This document shows, piece after piece, positions 42,507 through 52,146 of a stretch of 64,000 nt of DNA. This DNA is from Mycolicibacterium moriokaense (GTDB taxonomy: Bacteria; Actinomycetota; Actinomycetes; Mycobacteriales; Mycobacteriaceae), in NCBI RefSeq assembly GCF_003201655.1, contig NZ_QJJU01000007.1:62001-126000 (forward strand). Reading direction: 5' to 3'. Below the pieces are notes generated by a model. The model did no database searches. It saw only the letters and a list, made by a program, of their open reading frames with translations, and had not been told where the DNA came from. The number at the start of each line of letters is the position of its first letter. Position 1 is the first letter of the stretch. Both the position numbers and the translations under genes were made by a program.

Positions 42507-45263
42507 TCAGCTCGTGCCCATATGTCGGCCGAGTTCGGCGCGCGACTTGATGCCCAGTTTGCGGTAGATCCGGGCCAGGTTCGCCTCGACGGTCTTCGGG
42601 CTGATGAACAGCGCGGTCGCGACGTCGCGGTTCTTCATGCCCGACGCTGCGAGCTCGGCGACCCGCTGCTCGGATGGCGTGAGCTGCCCGCTGCGGCGCC
42701 GAGCGACGTTCGTTCGGACGAGTTCGGCTTGGGCGCGGTCTGCCCACAGCGGGACGTGAAGCCGCTCGAAGATGTCCGAGGCTTCCTGCAGGCTCGCCGC
42801 CGCGGACTGCTTTCTGCGCTGCCGCCGCTGTAATTGGCCGAGCAGCAACAGCGTTCGAGCGCGCTCGAACGGCATCGGCAGCCGGTCGTGCTCGACGATC
42901 GCGCGTTCGGCGGTGGCGGTCGCGGCATCGAGGTCACCCCGATTGGCCAGCAGCATGCTTCTGCCACGAGCGCCGACGGCCAGCATCCACGGTCGGTCCA
43001 GCCGCTGTCCGTTGCGCTCGAGGGCGCCGATGAGGGGCTCTGCCTCGGCGCTTCGGCCCGCTTCGATCAGGGCCTCGATGGCGTCCGCCAAGAACGCGGC
43101 ATTGGGAAGTTCGGTCGGTGTCGACGACGGATCGAACTTGTTCAGCAGCGGCTGCAGCGTCGCGAGCGCGGCCTCGTTACGGCCCAGTGAGACTTCGAGG
43201 AAGCCGAGCGCGGCAACGATCCGCTCCGCGAGCCGAAAAGACCCAGTGCGCCTGCTGATTTCGAGGGCCTCCTCGGCGGCATTCCTGGCGTCGGCTTCGC
43301 GGCCCGCATACGCGGCCAGCGTCGCCCGTAGCCCGAGGGCCAGGAACAGCGGGGTGTCGCCGCCGAGTTGCCGGGCCCGCTCCATGACGTCCTCGGCGAC
43401 CAGAGCGGCCTCGCCGAAATCGCCGCGCCATGTGCAAGTGAGCACCACGTGCTGGGCGATAAACACCAGCTCGCCTTCCTCACCTTTCTCGACGCAGCGA
43501 CGCCGGATGGCGCGTAGGAGCCCGTGGGCTTCGTCGAGGCGGCCCGTCCATTCCAGAAGCAGGGCGCGTTGAGCGGACGGCCGAAAGACCAACGGCGTGA
43601 AGACGTCCGGATCCTCCAGCGCCACAGCGCGATCGATGACCGCCTCGTCGAAACCCTCACCGCACAGGAACCGCAACGTCGCGTGCATGCCGAGCGCAAG
43701 GCCCAACAAGTGGGGTTGGTCGAGGCGCTCGGCTCGGGCGACGGCCTCCTCGGCGTGTTGCGCGCCCGCTTGAGGCTGGTTGGCGTGGAGCAGCGCGAAG
43801 GCCAACGTGATCAGCACCTGCACTCGCAGCGGGCTGCCGTCATCCGCCTCAGTCAGCGCGCGCTGCAATAAGCGCGCGGCCTCGAAGAAGCCGTCTCCGT
43901 ACAGCCGCACGACGGCGAGCCGGGTCAATGCCTCTGCGCGCCGATCGCCGGGCTCGAGTCGCTCGATGGTCTCCTCGAGTACAGCGCGCGCCACCTGCTG
44001 GTCGCCCGCGTCGAAATGGTGTAGGGCAGAACGGAGTCGACGATCGGCGGTGTCGCCGCCGAGACCGATCGCCAGGTCCATCAGCTCGGCGGCCGCCGCG
44101 GGTGCCCCGCGCGTTCGAGCCGACTCCGCCGCTGCGTCGAGCGCACGAAGGGTGACTTGGTCACCGCTGGTCGCGGCCAATGCGAGATGGCGTGCCCGCA
44201 ACTCGGGTTCGTCGACGATGTCGGCGAGGCGGCGATGCATCGTTCGGCGCTGGGCAGGCGCGGCCTCGGTGTACACACCCCTGGCCAGCAGGGGATGGGC
44301 GAAGTGGATCCGGTTGCCGTCGATCGCGATGATGCCTCTGCTTTCCGCGGTCTCGAGCAGCTCGACCAACATGTCGTCGTCGCCGATCGTCGCGCTTGAC
44401 ACCAGCTCCACCGTCGGCGAAGCCATGCACGACGCGGCAAGCAGCGCATCGTGCACGTTCGGATCCAGGCTGCCGATCCTTGCCCTCACCACCTCGGCAA
44501 GCGTGCGTGGCAATGACGTCTCCACGCCGGGGGCGCTTTCAGCGATAGCTCGTGCCAATTCGATTGCGTAGAAGGGGTTTCCGCCGGACAACGCATGTAT
44601 CCGCCCCATCGCCGGACGTGAGAACGGTTGCCGCAGGCGTGTCGAAACTGCAGCGTGCAAGTCTTGAATGCCTAACGGACTCAGCCGAATTCGGTTCACC
44701 GCGTCGGGTCGCGGCATTTGCAACCAGGCGCCTGCGGTACCGCTAACGGCATCGGTTCGCACACTGCCAAGGATTCCTACCGGCCCGGAGAGCCGCCTCG
44801 CCGCAAATGCCACCACGTGGGTGCTCGACGGGTCGATCCACTGCAGGTCGTCGATCGCCACCAGCAGCGGCCCGTCGTCGGCGAGGTACTCGACGACCGA
44901 CAGGAACGCCGCGGCGACGGCGCGTTGATCGGTGGCCGGGCCGTTATCAGTCCGCAGCAGCACCTGGTCCACCGCGGATCGCTGAGGGTCGGGCAGGCCC
45001 GCCCACGCCGCTGCCGGCACCCCGTCCAGCAGGTCGGCAAGCGCGGTGTAGGCCAGCACGGATTCGGCCGCGGCGGCGCGCGCCGACAGCACCCGGAACC
45101 CTCTTTCCCGCGCCAGTTCGTGGGCCGCCAACCACAGCGTGGTCTTGCCGATTCCTGGCTCACCCTCGATCAGCAACGCCGACGGCTGGGAAGCGGCTGA
45201 ATCCAAGAAGCCGCCCACAGTCCGCGCCTCCAACGGACGGCTTTCCGCGCCAACCCCCGACAT
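42507..45263 (-). CDS. LuxR-family LAL ATPase regulator, tandem copy 1
   Basis: A 918-residue large ATP-binding LuxR (LAL/MalT-like) regulator. Walker A is IEGEPGIGKTTLWL (about 32-45) and Walker B LLVAIDDLQWID (about 130). A long tetratricopeptide-like helical middle (about 330-840) follows, and a C-terminal LuxR HTH at about 850-912 (LTPSEQRVAELAASGMKNRDVATALFISPKTVEANLARIYRKLGIKSRAEL). It is a tandem paralogue of the gene at 45356 (same layout, 918 against 920 residues). A short element (45265-45281) just before the ATG resembles the one before the paralogue. Ligand and targets unknown. Confidence 0.88.
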   Translation of the reverse strand: MSGVGAESRPLEARTVGGFLDSAASQPSALLIEGEPGIGKTTLWLAAHELARERGFRVLSARAAAAESVLAYTALADLLDGVPAAAWAGLPDPQRSAVDQVLLRTDNGPATDQRAVAAAFLSVVEYLADDGPLLVAIDDLQWIDPSSTHVVAFAARRLSGPVGILGSVRTDAVSGTAGAWLQMPRPDAVNRIRLSPLGIQDLHAAVSTRLRQPFSRPAMGRIHALSGGNPFYAIELARAIAESAPGVETSLPRTLAEVVRARIGSLDPNVHDALLAASCMASPTVELVSSATIGDDDMLVELLETAESRGIIAIDGNRIHFAHPLLARGVYTEAAPAQRRTMHRRLADIVDEPELRARHLALAATSGDQVTLRALDAAAESARTRGAPAAAAELMDLAIGLGGDTADRRLRSALHHFDAGDQQVARAVLEETIERLEPGDRRAEALTRLAVVRLYGDGFFEAARLLQRALTEADDGSPLRVQVLITLAFALLHANQPQAGAQHAEEAVARAERLDQPHLLGLALGMHATLRFLCGEGFDEAVIDRAVALEDPDVFTPLVFRPSAQRALLLEWTGRLDEAHGLLRAIRRRCVEKGEEGELVFIAQHVVLTCTWRGDFGEAALVAEDVMERARQLGGDTPLFLALGLRATLAAYAGREADARNAAEEALEISRRTGSFRLAERIVAALGFLEVSLGRNEAALATLQPLLNKFDPSSTPTELPNAAFLADAIEALIEAGRSAEAEPLIGALERNGQRLDRPWMLAVGARGRSMLLANRGDLDAATATAERAIVEHDRLPMPFERARTLLLLGQLQRRQRRKQSAAASLQEASDIFERLHVPLWADRAQAELVRTNVARRRSGQLTPSEQRVAELAASGMKNRDVATALFISPKTVEANLARIYRKLGIKSRAELGRHMGTS

Positions 45264-45264
45264 G

Positions 45265-45281
45265 TCTAGAAGAATTCCAGC
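45265..45281. promoter_or_regulatory. element upstream of LAL copy 1, shared with copy 2
   Basis: TCTAGAAGAATTCCAGC directly before the start codon closely matches the palindromic TCTGAGAAGAATCTCAGC before the paralogue at 48118. It could be a conserved operator or a remnant of the duplication. Confidence 0.35.
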
Positions 45282-45355
45282 TAACGGCGCTGCGGTGACA
45301 ACTTTCAGCTATTTCGCAGGCGGATGGCGGGCTGGCAACATCCGCGGCGGTATGT

Positions 45356-48118
45356 TTACCCGTCCGACGTCGAGGATTTGTCCAGCCGATGCCCGAGTTC
45401 GGCCCGCGAGCCGATGCCAAGCTTGCGGTAGACCCGCGCCAGGGTGGCCTCGACGGTCTTCGAGCTGATGAAGAGCTCGGCCGCCACATCGCGATTCGTC
45501 ATCCCCGCTGCGGCCAGTTCGGCCACCTGCAGCTCGGCCACTGTAAGTGCATCCGTTTGCCCTGTCGGTGTCTTTGTGCGCCGCCCGGCCAGTTCGGCGC
45601 GGGCGCGATTCGCCCACAGCTCCGTACCGAGCTCCTCGAAGACGGCGAGGGCGTCGCGAAGCGCAGCGGTTGATTCCGACCGTTCTCGACGCGTGAGCTG
45701 GCCGAGCAGTAGCTGCGTCCGTGCCCGCTCGAATGGCATCGGCAGCCGGTCGTGTTCTGACAGCGCGTGTTGTGCGCTGTCCACCGCTGCCATCACATCG
45801 CCACGGGCGGCCTGCACCATCGCGCGGGATCGGGCGCCGACTGCGAGCATCCATGCACGGTTCAGCCTGCGTCCGTTGTTCTCGAGGGCATCGACAAGCG
45901 GTTCGGCCTCGTCCGCGCGACCCAACGCGGTCAACGCCTCGACCGCGTCGGGCAAGAACGACGCCGCGAAGATCTCGGTGGGATAGAACGCCGGGTCGAA
46001 TCTCGACAGCAACGGTTGGAGTGCATTCACTGCCGCCTCGTAATTGCCTAGCGACGTCTCAAGGAAGCCGAGTGCCGTCAGCGACCAGTCGTCGTGCCAC
46101 CCCGTGCCGCTGCGCTTGCTGGCGTCGATAGCGTTGGCGACCGCAGTGCGAGCGTCTTCCTCCTGACCGCCGTAGACGGCGAGCCACGCACGGAGGACGA
46201 GACTCAACATTGCGGGGAAGTCGCCGTCCCGTTGGCTTGCCAGTTCCGTGGCATCGTCGGTCACCCTTGCGGCTTCGGTGAAGTCTCCGCGCCAAATGCG
46301 GTTCAGCGCAACCTGAAAGTCGATGAAGATCAGCTCACCTTCTTCGCCCTTCTCGACACAGCGGCGCTGGACTGCACGCAATCGTTCATGCGACGTGTCG
46401 AGATCGCCCGTCCAGGCCAATATCAGCGCGTACACCACACTGGGTTTGAGCACGGTCGGCGTGAAGGATTCATGGTCCTCCAGTTCCAGGGCTCGCAGCA
46501 GGCCCTGTTCGTCCATTCCGTCGCCGCGCAGGAACGAAAGCATGGCCCGCAACCCGAGTGCCAGGCTCAGCAGGCCAGGGGCAGCTAGCTTCTCGGCGCG
46601 CGCCACCGCCTCGTCGGCGCGCTGCCAGGCCGCGTCCGGCCCGCCGGTGTTGAACAGGACGTGCGACAAGGTCGTCAGCATGCGGATTCGCAGCGGCTCG
46701 TCGGGCTCGTCCTCGGTGAGCGCGCGTTGAAGCAACTCAGTCGCGTCGAGGTATCCGTCGTCGATGAAGCGCACGATCGCCAACGAATTCAACGCTTCCG
46801 CGCGCAGTTGTCCGCGCTGCATTCCCGCGATCGCCCGTTCCAGCAGCGCCCGCGCACGCCCTGGGTCACCACTGTCGAAATAGTGCCCCGCCAGCCGGAC
46901 TCGACGTTCTGGGGTGTCGCCGCCGAGCGCGATCGCCAGCTCGAGCAGTTCGGCCGCGGCCGCAGGCGCGCCGCGCGCGTGCGCGGAGGTCGCGGCGGCG
47001 TCGAGCGCCTCGAAGGTATCGCGATCACCGGCTCTCGAGGCCATCGCGAGATGCCGTGCGCGCAGCTCCAATTCGTGCACGACACCGGCCAGGCGTCGAT
47101 GCATCTCTCGCCGCTGCGTCGGTGAGGCGTCGGCATACACGCCACTGGCCAGCAATGGGTGGGTGAACCTGATCCGGTTTCCCTCTATCGCGACGATGCC
47201 GTGGCGTTCCGTGGTCTCGAGCAGCTCGATCAGTCGGTCGTCGTCGACGGCGACCGCCGCACCGACCAACTCGACCGTCGGCGCTGCCAGGCACGCGGTG
47301 GCAAGTAGCACGTCGTGTGCCTCGGGGTCCAGGCTGTCAATCCTGGCCCGAACCAACTCAGCGAGCGTGGAGGGCAGAATCTCACCACCATTCTCTAAGA
47401 GTACGCGACCCAATTCGATTGCATAGAACGGGTTTCCGGCTGAAACCTGATGGATTCGCGTCATTGTCGCAGGTGGTATGGAACGATCCAACACCTCGCT
47501 GACGACGGCGTGCAACACACGAGAAGGCAACGGATGCACCGTGATTCGGTGCAGAGCATCCGGCCGGGGCAATTGCAGCCATGATGTGGCGTCACCGCTG
47601 TCGGGCTCGATGCGGACAGTGGCCAGCAAGCCCACCGCGCCGGACAGGCGCCTGGCAGCGAAGCCGATGACGTGCACGGTCGATGGATCAAGCCATTGCA
47701 GGTCGTCGATCGCCAGCAGCACCGGGCCGCGGTCGGCGAGCCGATCGACCACCGACAGGAATGCGGCTGATACCGCGCGCTGGTCGGTGACGGCCTCGGC
47801 GGCCTGCTCCCGCCGCATCAGCCGATCCACTGCGATCCGCTGAGGATCGGGCAGGTCGGCCCAGGTATCGGGATCCAGACCTGTCAGCAGGTCGGCCAGC
47901 GGCGCGTACGCCAGCATGGATTGCGCGTTCGCAGCGCGTGCCGACATCACCCGGAATCCCCGATCGCGCCCCCGCTTCAGACCCGCAAGCCAGACCGTGG
48001 TCTTACCGATTCCGGCCTCGCCGTCGAGCAACAGCGCGGACGGCGCGGTTGACGCAGAATCCAGGAACTCGCTAAGCGCCGCCTCTTCGGAGGGGCGGCT
48101 CGCCATGCCCGGAGTCAT
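45356..48118 (-). CDS. LuxR-family LAL ATPase regulator, tandem copy 2
   Basis: A 920-residue LAL regulator. Walker A is LDGEAGIGKTTVWLAG (about 34-49), Walker B is VLLAIDDLQWLDPS, and the C-terminal LuxR HTH is LTVAELQVAELAAAGMTNRDVAAELFISSKTVEATLARVYRKLGIGSRAEL. The middle is helical-repeat rich. The two tandem regulators align end to end but differ throughout, so the duplication is old. The ATG at 48118 lies directly against a CTGAGA-AGAA-TCTCAG palindrome; a Met four codons in is an alternative start. Neither exists at this place in M. tuberculosis. Targets unknown. Confidence 0.88.
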   Translation of the reverse strand: MTPGMASRPSEEAALSEFLDSASTAPSALLLDGEAGIGKTTVWLAGLKRGRDRGFRVMSARAANAQSMLAYAPLADLLTGLDPDTWADLPDPQRIAVDRLMRREQAAEAVTDQRAVSAAFLSVVDRLADRGPVLLAIDDLQWLDPSTVHVIGFAARRLSGAVGLLATVRIEPDSGDATSWLQLPRPDALHRITVHPLPSRVLHAVVSEVLDRSIPPATMTRIHQVSAGNPFYAIELGRVLLENGGEILPSTLAELVRARIDSLDPEAHDVLLATACLAAPTVELVGAAVAVDDDRLIELLETTERHGIVAIEGNRIRFTHPLLASGVYADASPTQRREMHRRLAGVVHELELRARHLAMASRAGDRDTFEALDAAATSAHARGAPAAAAELLELAIALGGDTPERRVRLAGHYFDSGDPGRARALLERAIAGMQRGQLRAEALNSLAIVRFIDDGYLDATELLQRALTEDEPDEPLRIRMLTTLSHVLFNTGGPDAAWQRADEAVARAEKLAAPGLLSLALGLRAMLSFLRGDGMDEQGLLRALELEDHESFTPTVLKPSVVYALILAWTGDLDTSHERLRAVQRRCVEKGEEGELIFIDFQVALNRIWRGDFTEAARVTDDATELASQRDGDFPAMLSLVLRAWLAVYGGQEEDARTAVANAIDASKRSGTGWHDDWSLTALGFLETSLGNYEAAVNALQPLLSRFDPAFYPTEIFAASFLPDAVEALTALGRADEAEPLVDALENNGRRLNRAWMLAVGARSRAMVQAARGDVMAAVDSAQHALSEHDRLPMPFERARTQLLLGQLTRRERSESTAALRDALAVFEELGTELWANRARAELAGRRTKTPTGQTDALTVAELQVAELAAAGMTNRDVAAELFISSKTVEATLARVYRKLGIGSRAELGHRLDKSSTSDG

Positions 48119-48134
48119 CTGAGAAGAATCTCAG
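48119..48134. promoter_or_regulatory. palindrome at the start of LAL copy 2
   Basis: CTGAGA-AGAA-TCTCAG, perfect 6-bp arms, immediately before the ATG. It could be an operator for self-control or a hairpin hiding the ribosome site. Confidence 0.4.
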
Positions 48135-48168
48135 CAAACATCCGCTGTCGTCACGTTTCAAGCGATTC

Positions 48169-49581
48169 CTAGCCGTCGCCGTCCTTGACCTTGGCCATCG
48201 CCAGCACGTCCAGGCGCTTGTCGAGCTCCTCCAGCGACAATTTGTCGCCGATCAGGCCACGGTCGATGACCGTCTGGCGGATCGTCTTCTTCTCCTTGAG
48301 CGCCTGCTTGGCCACCGCGGCGGCCTCCTCATAGCCGATCGCCGAATTCAGCGGGGTGACGATCGACGGCGAGGACTCGGCCAACTCGCGCAGGCGCGCC
48401 TCGTTGGCGACGAGGCCGTCGATGCAGCGTTCGGCGAACAGCTTCGAGACGTTGGTGAGCAGCTTGAAGGACTCAAGCAGGTTGCGGGCCATCATCGGGA
48501 TGTAGACGTTGAGCTCGAATGCGCCTGCCGCGCCACCCCATGCGACTGCGGCGTCGTTGCCGACGACCTGAGCCGCTACCTGTGTGAGTGCCTCGGGGAT
48601 GACGGGGTTCACCTTGCCCGGCATGATCGAGCTTCCCGGCTGCAGGTCGGGCAGCTGAATTTCGCCAAGGCCGGTCAGCGGCCCGGAACCCATCCAGCGG
48701 ACGTCGTTGGCGATCTTCGTCAGCGAGATGGCGATGGTGCGCAGCGCGCCTGACGCCTCCACCAGGCCGTCGCGGGCCGCCTGTGCCTCGAAAGAGTTGA
48801 CTGCCGTGCGTAATTCGGCAAGGCCGGTCTGACTCACCAGCACGTCGACGACCTTTGCGCCGAACCCGTCGGGTGCGTTGAGGCCGGTCCCGACGGCGGT
48901 GCCGCCGATTGCGAGCTCACCCAGTCGGGGCAGCGTCGCCTTTACCCGCTCGATGCCTGCCTCGATCTGCCGGGCGTAGCCGCCGAACTCCTGGCCGAGT
49001 GTCACGGGCACAGCGTCCATCAGGTGCGTGCGGCCCGACTTCACGACCGTCTTCCATTGCCGCGCCTTGCCCGCCAGCGACTGGTGCAGCACCTCGAGCG
49101 CCGGAATCAGGTGCCGCACAGCGGCTTCCGTGGCGGCGATGTGCGTAGCGGTGGGGAAGGTGTCGTTCGACGACTGCGACATGTTGACGTCGTCGTTGGG
49201 GTGCACGGTCACGCCGTTCTGCCCGGCGATGCTGGCGATCACCTCGTTCGTGTTCATGTTCGAGCTGGTGCCAGAGCCGGTCTGGAACACGTCGATGGGG
49301 AAATGGTCGTCGTGCAGGCCGTCGGCGATCTCGCCGGCCGCGGCGATGATGGCGTCGGCCTTGTCCGGCGCAAGTAGGCCGAGGTCCTTGTTCACCTGGG
49401 CGCAGGCGCCCTTCAGGAGCCCGAGTGCCCGGATCTGCGTGCGCTCCAGCCCGCGGCCGGAAATCGGGAAGTTCTCCACCGCCCGCTGCGTCTGCGCGCG
49501 CCACAGCGCGGTGACTGGCACCCGGACTTCACCCATGGTGTCGTGCTCGATGCGGTATTCGACGTCGTTGTCGACGCTCAT
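48169..49581 (-). CDS. fumC: class II fumarase
   Basis: A 470-residue class II fumarase of normal size. The signature [17 protein letters not shown] (with catalytic loop Ser), [19 protein letters not shown] and [22 protein letters not shown] are all intact. It interconverts fumarate and malate in the TCA cycle, as a cytosolic tetramer, without iron-sulfur. The ATG at 49581 begins [22 protein letters not shown]. It lies 28 nt after glpX on the same strand, the same pair as Rv1098c-Rv1099c, so the two are probably co-transcribed. Confidence 0.96.
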   Translation of the reverse strand: MSVDNDVEYRIEHDTMGEVRVPVTALWRAQTQRAVENFPISGRGLERTQIRALGLLKGACAQVNKDLGLLAPDKADAIIAAAGEIADGLHDDHFPIDVFQTGSGTSSNMNTNEVIASIAGQNGVTVHPNDDVNMSQSSNDTFPTATHIAATEAAVRHLIPALEVLHQSLAGKARQWKTVVKSGRTHLMDAVPVTLGQEFGGYARQIEAGIERVKATLPRLGELAIGGTAVGTGLNAPDGFGAKVVDVLVSQTGLAELRTAVNSFEAQAARDGLVEASGALRTIAISLTKIANDVRWMGSGPLTGLGEIQLPDLQPGSSIMPGKVNPVIPEALTQVAAQVVGNDAAVAWGGAAGAFELNVYIPMMARNLLESFKLLTNVSKLFAERCIDGLVANEARLRELAESSPSIVTPLNSAIGYEEAAAVAKQALKEKKTIRQTVIDRGLIGDKLSLEELDKRLDVLAMAKVKDGDG

Positions 49582-49609
49582 GTCGTGTTCCCTCGTGGTT
49601 GTCGGTGAT

Positions 49610-50638
49610 TTACGGCAGCGGCTGAAAAGCGTTGCTGTCGCCCGTGAAATCGATGGCGGAGTATTCGTTGAGCTTGGAGAGCCGGTGGTACGCCTCGATC
49701 ATTCGCACCGTGCCCGACTTGCTACGCATGACGATCGACTGCGTGGTGCAGCCGCCGCCGTAGTACTGGACACCCTTGAGAAGGTCGCCGTCGGTGACGC
49801 CGGTGGCGCAGAAAAAGACGTTCTCCCCGGACACCAGGTCCTCGGTGGACAGGATCTGGTCGAGGTCGTAGCCGGCGTCGACGGCCTTCTGGCGCTCGTC
49901 GTCATCCTTCGGCGCGAGTTGGCCCTGGATCGCGCCGCCCATGCAGCGGATCGCCGCCGCCGTGATGATGCCCTCGGGCGTGCCACCGATACCGGCAAGG
50001 AGGTCGGTGCCCGAATTGGGCCTGCACGCGGAGATCGCACCAGCCACGTCACCGTCGGTGATTAGCCGGATGCGCGCACCGGCCTCGCGAACCTCGGACA
50101 TCAATTTCTCGTGCCGCGGCCGGTCGAGAATGCACACCGTCATGTCGGACACCGACAGGTGCTTGGCCTTGGCGACTGCACGGATGTTCTCACCGATCGG
50201 CACGGTGATGTCGATGGCGTCGACGGCCTCGGGCCCGACGGCGATCTTGTTCATGTAGAAGACGGCCGACGGGTCGAACATGGCGCCGCGCTCGGCAACG
50301 GCCAGCACCGAGATGGCGTTCGGCAGGCCCTTGCTCATCAGCGTGGTGCCGTCGATCGGATCGACGGCGAAGTCGCAATCGGGGCCGTCGCCGTTGCCGA
50401 CCTCCTCGCCGTTGTAGAGCATCGGCGCGTTGTCCTTCTCACCCTCGCCGATCACCACGACGCCGCGCATTGAGACCGTGTTGACCAGCTCGCGCATCGC
50501 GTCGACGGCAGCGCCGTCGCCACCCTCTTTGTCACCTCGGCCCACCCAGCGGCCCGCCGCCATCGCGCCGGCCTCGGTGACCCGCACGAGTTCGAGGGCA
50601 AGGTTGCGATCGGGTGCTTCACCGCGCGAGGGGCTCAT
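49610..50638 (-). CDS. glpX: fructose-1,6-bisphosphatase, class II
   Basis: A 342-residue GlpX-type FBPase. [18 protein letters not shown] and [19 protein letters not shown] hold the metal and phosphate ligands; [20 protein letters not shown] is also diagnostic. It hydrolyses fructose 1,6-bisphosphate in gluconeogenesis; M. tuberculosis GlpX (Rv1099c) is the main FBPase. The ATG at 50638 has GGGAG upstream. It is divergent from the DUF4245 gene and probably co-transcribed with fumC. Confidence 0.95.
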   Translation of the reverse strand: MSPSRGEAPDRNLALELVRVTEAGAMAAGRWVGRGDKEGGDGAAVDAMRELVNTVSMRGVVVIGEGEKDNAPMLYNGEEVGNGDGPDCDFAVDPIDGTTLMSKGLPNAISVLAVAERGAMFDPSAVFYMNKIAVGPEAVDAIDITVPIGENIRAVAKAKHLSVSDMTVCILDRPRHEKLMSEVREAGARIRLITDGDVAGAISACRPNSGTDLLAGIGGTPEGIITAAAIRCMGGAIQGQLAPKDDDERQKAVDAGYDLDQILSTEDLVSGENVFFCATGVTDGDLLKGVQYYGGGCTTQSIVMRSKSGTVRMIEAYHRLSKLNEYSAIDFTGDSNAFQPLP

Positions 50639-50679
50639 GGGGCGATTCTCCCATTAGCGGATCGACGATCGGGACCTGG

Positions 50680-50685
50680 GATACT
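50680..50685 (+). promoter_or_regulatory. -10 box of leaderless promoter, DUF4245 gene
   Basis: GATACT with 7 nt (GGCGATC) to the GTG at 50693. Confidence 0.4.
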
Positions 50686-50692
50686 GGCGATC

Positions 50693-51340
50693 GTGACCTC
50701 ACAGCCGCAGCCGGCTCCCAAGCCCGCCAAGCCGCGGTTGTTGCAGGACGGCCGGGACATGTTCTGGTCGATCGCGCCCTTGGTGTTGGCCTGCATTGTG
50801 CTGGCGGGAGTACTCGGCATGTGCTCGTTCGCGCCGAACGGGCCTGGCAAGGGACCGACGCCGACGTACGACGCTCCCGCGGCGCTGCAGGCCGACGCCA
50901 ACGACCTCAGGATCCCCATCCGGGTGCCGCGGCTGCCCGACGGCTGGCAGTCCAACTCCGGCGGCCGCAAGGGCATCGATGGCGGCCGCACCGATCCGTC
51001 GACGGGCCAGCACGTCCGCGCCGTCAGCTCCACCGTCGGCTATCTGACTCCAAGCGGGATGTACCTCAGCCTGACGCAGAGCAACGCCGACGAAGACAAG
51101 CTGGTGGCCTCCATCGACGCCGACCTCTATCCGACGGGGGCCCAGGACGTCGACGGCGTGAAATGGGTGGTCTACGAAGGCGGCGAACGGGACGGCAAGC
51201 AGGCCGAGCCGGTGTGGACGACTCGGCTGACCGGTCCAACGGGGCCCGCACAGGTTGCGCTGACGGGCGCCGCCGGTACGGATGAGTACCGTATGCTGGC
51301 CGAGGCGACGCAGACCCAGTCGCCGCTGCCCGCCAGATAG
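50693..51340 (+). CDS. DUF4245 membrane-anchored protein (Rv1100-like)
   Basis: A 215-residue protein with a short Pro-rich head, one membrane helix at about 26-45 (SIAPLVLACIVLAGVLGMC) and an external domain of about 160 residues (PIRVPRLPDGWQSNSGGRK, GYLTPSGMYLSLTQSNADEDKLV, GVKWVVYEGG). That is the DUF4245 pattern found next to glpX in actinobacteria. The start is GTG 50693. Function unknown; conserved pairing with gluconeogenic glpX is by position only. Confidence 0.87.
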   Translation: MTSQPQPAPKPAKPRLLQDGRDMFWSIAPLVLACIVLAGVLGMCSFAPNGPGKGPTPTYDAPAALQADANDLRIPIRVPRLPDGWQSNSGGRKGIDGGRTDPSTGQHVRAVSSTVGYLTPSGMYLSLTQSNADEDKLVASIDADLYPTGAQDVDGVKWVVYEGGERDGKQAEPVWTTRLTGPTGPAQVALTGAAGTDEYRMLAEATQTQSPLPAR

Positions 51341-51348
51341 GAGCCGCC

Positions 51349-52146
51349 ATGACCGCGCCGGAAGCCGACCTGACCGGATGGACCGCCTCGCCGTTCTCGG
51401 CGGCAGGGTTCACCTACGACGTCTATCGCAAAGGCGAGGGTCCCGGCGTGGTGCTAATTCCCGAGATGCCAGGCCTGCACCCAGGCGTGCTGGCGCTCGG
51501 TAACCACTTGGTGGACAACGGATTCACCGTCGCCTCTCCGTCGCTGTACGGCACTCCTGGCGCGCCCGGCGTCAGGCCTGGCGCGGTGCCGGTGATGGTG
51601 CGTGGTTGTGTGGCAAAGGAATTCGCGGCATTCGCAACCAACGCCGATCGGCCGATCGCCCACTACCTGCGCGCGCTTGCCCGCGACCTCAACGAGAAGA
51701 CGCCAGGTAAGGGCGTCGGGGTAATCGGCCAGTGTTGGAGCGGCGGCTTCGCACTCGCCGTCGCCGTCGACGACAGCGTGCTGGCGCCGGTGATGAGCCA
51801 GCCGTCGCTGCCGATTGGGTTGACCGCGAAGCAGAAAAGCGATCCCGGCCTTTCCGAAGCCGAGTTGAAGGTCATCGAACAGCGAGCCGCCAACGAGGGA
51901 CTGTGCGCGCTCGGCCTGCGGTTCAGCGAGGACCCCCTTTCACCGGGCGCACGCTTCAAGACGCTGAAGGACCGCCTCGGCGACGCGTTCGAGGTCATCG
52001 AGATCAACTCGAAGAAGGGCAACGAGCACGGCTTCGGCAAGATGGCCCACTCGGTGCTGACCTTGGAGGTACGCGAGCAGGACGGCCACCCGGCCTACGA
52101 GGCCCGCAAGCGCGTCATCGAATTCCTCAAGGAACGGCTGGTTTAG
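51349..52146 (+). CDS. dienelactone hydrolase family protein
   Basis: A 265-residue alpha/beta hydrolase of the dienelactone hydrolase family. The nucleophile elbow VGVIGQCWSGGFALAVAV puts a Cys at the nucleophile place, as in true dienelactone hydrolases; the Asp is expected near LSPGARFKTLKDRL and the His in GNEHGFGKMAH. GGAG precedes the ATG, 8 nt after the DUF4245 stop, so the two form an operon. The substrate is unknown. The last 20 nt overlap the convergent transporter gene. Confidence 0.82.
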   Translation: MTAPEADLTGWTASPFSAAGFTYDVYRKGEGPGVVLIPEMPGLHPGVLALGNHLVDNGFTVASPSLYGTPGAPGVRPGAVPVMVRGCVAKEFAAFATNADRPIAHYLRALARDLNEKTPGKGVGVIGQCWSGGFALAVAVDDSVLAPVMSQPSLPIGLTAKQKSDPGLSEAELKVIEQRAANEGLCALGLRFSEDPLSPGARFKTLKDRLGDAFEVIEINSKKGNEHGFGKMAHSVLTLEVREQDGHPAYEARKRVIEFLKERLV

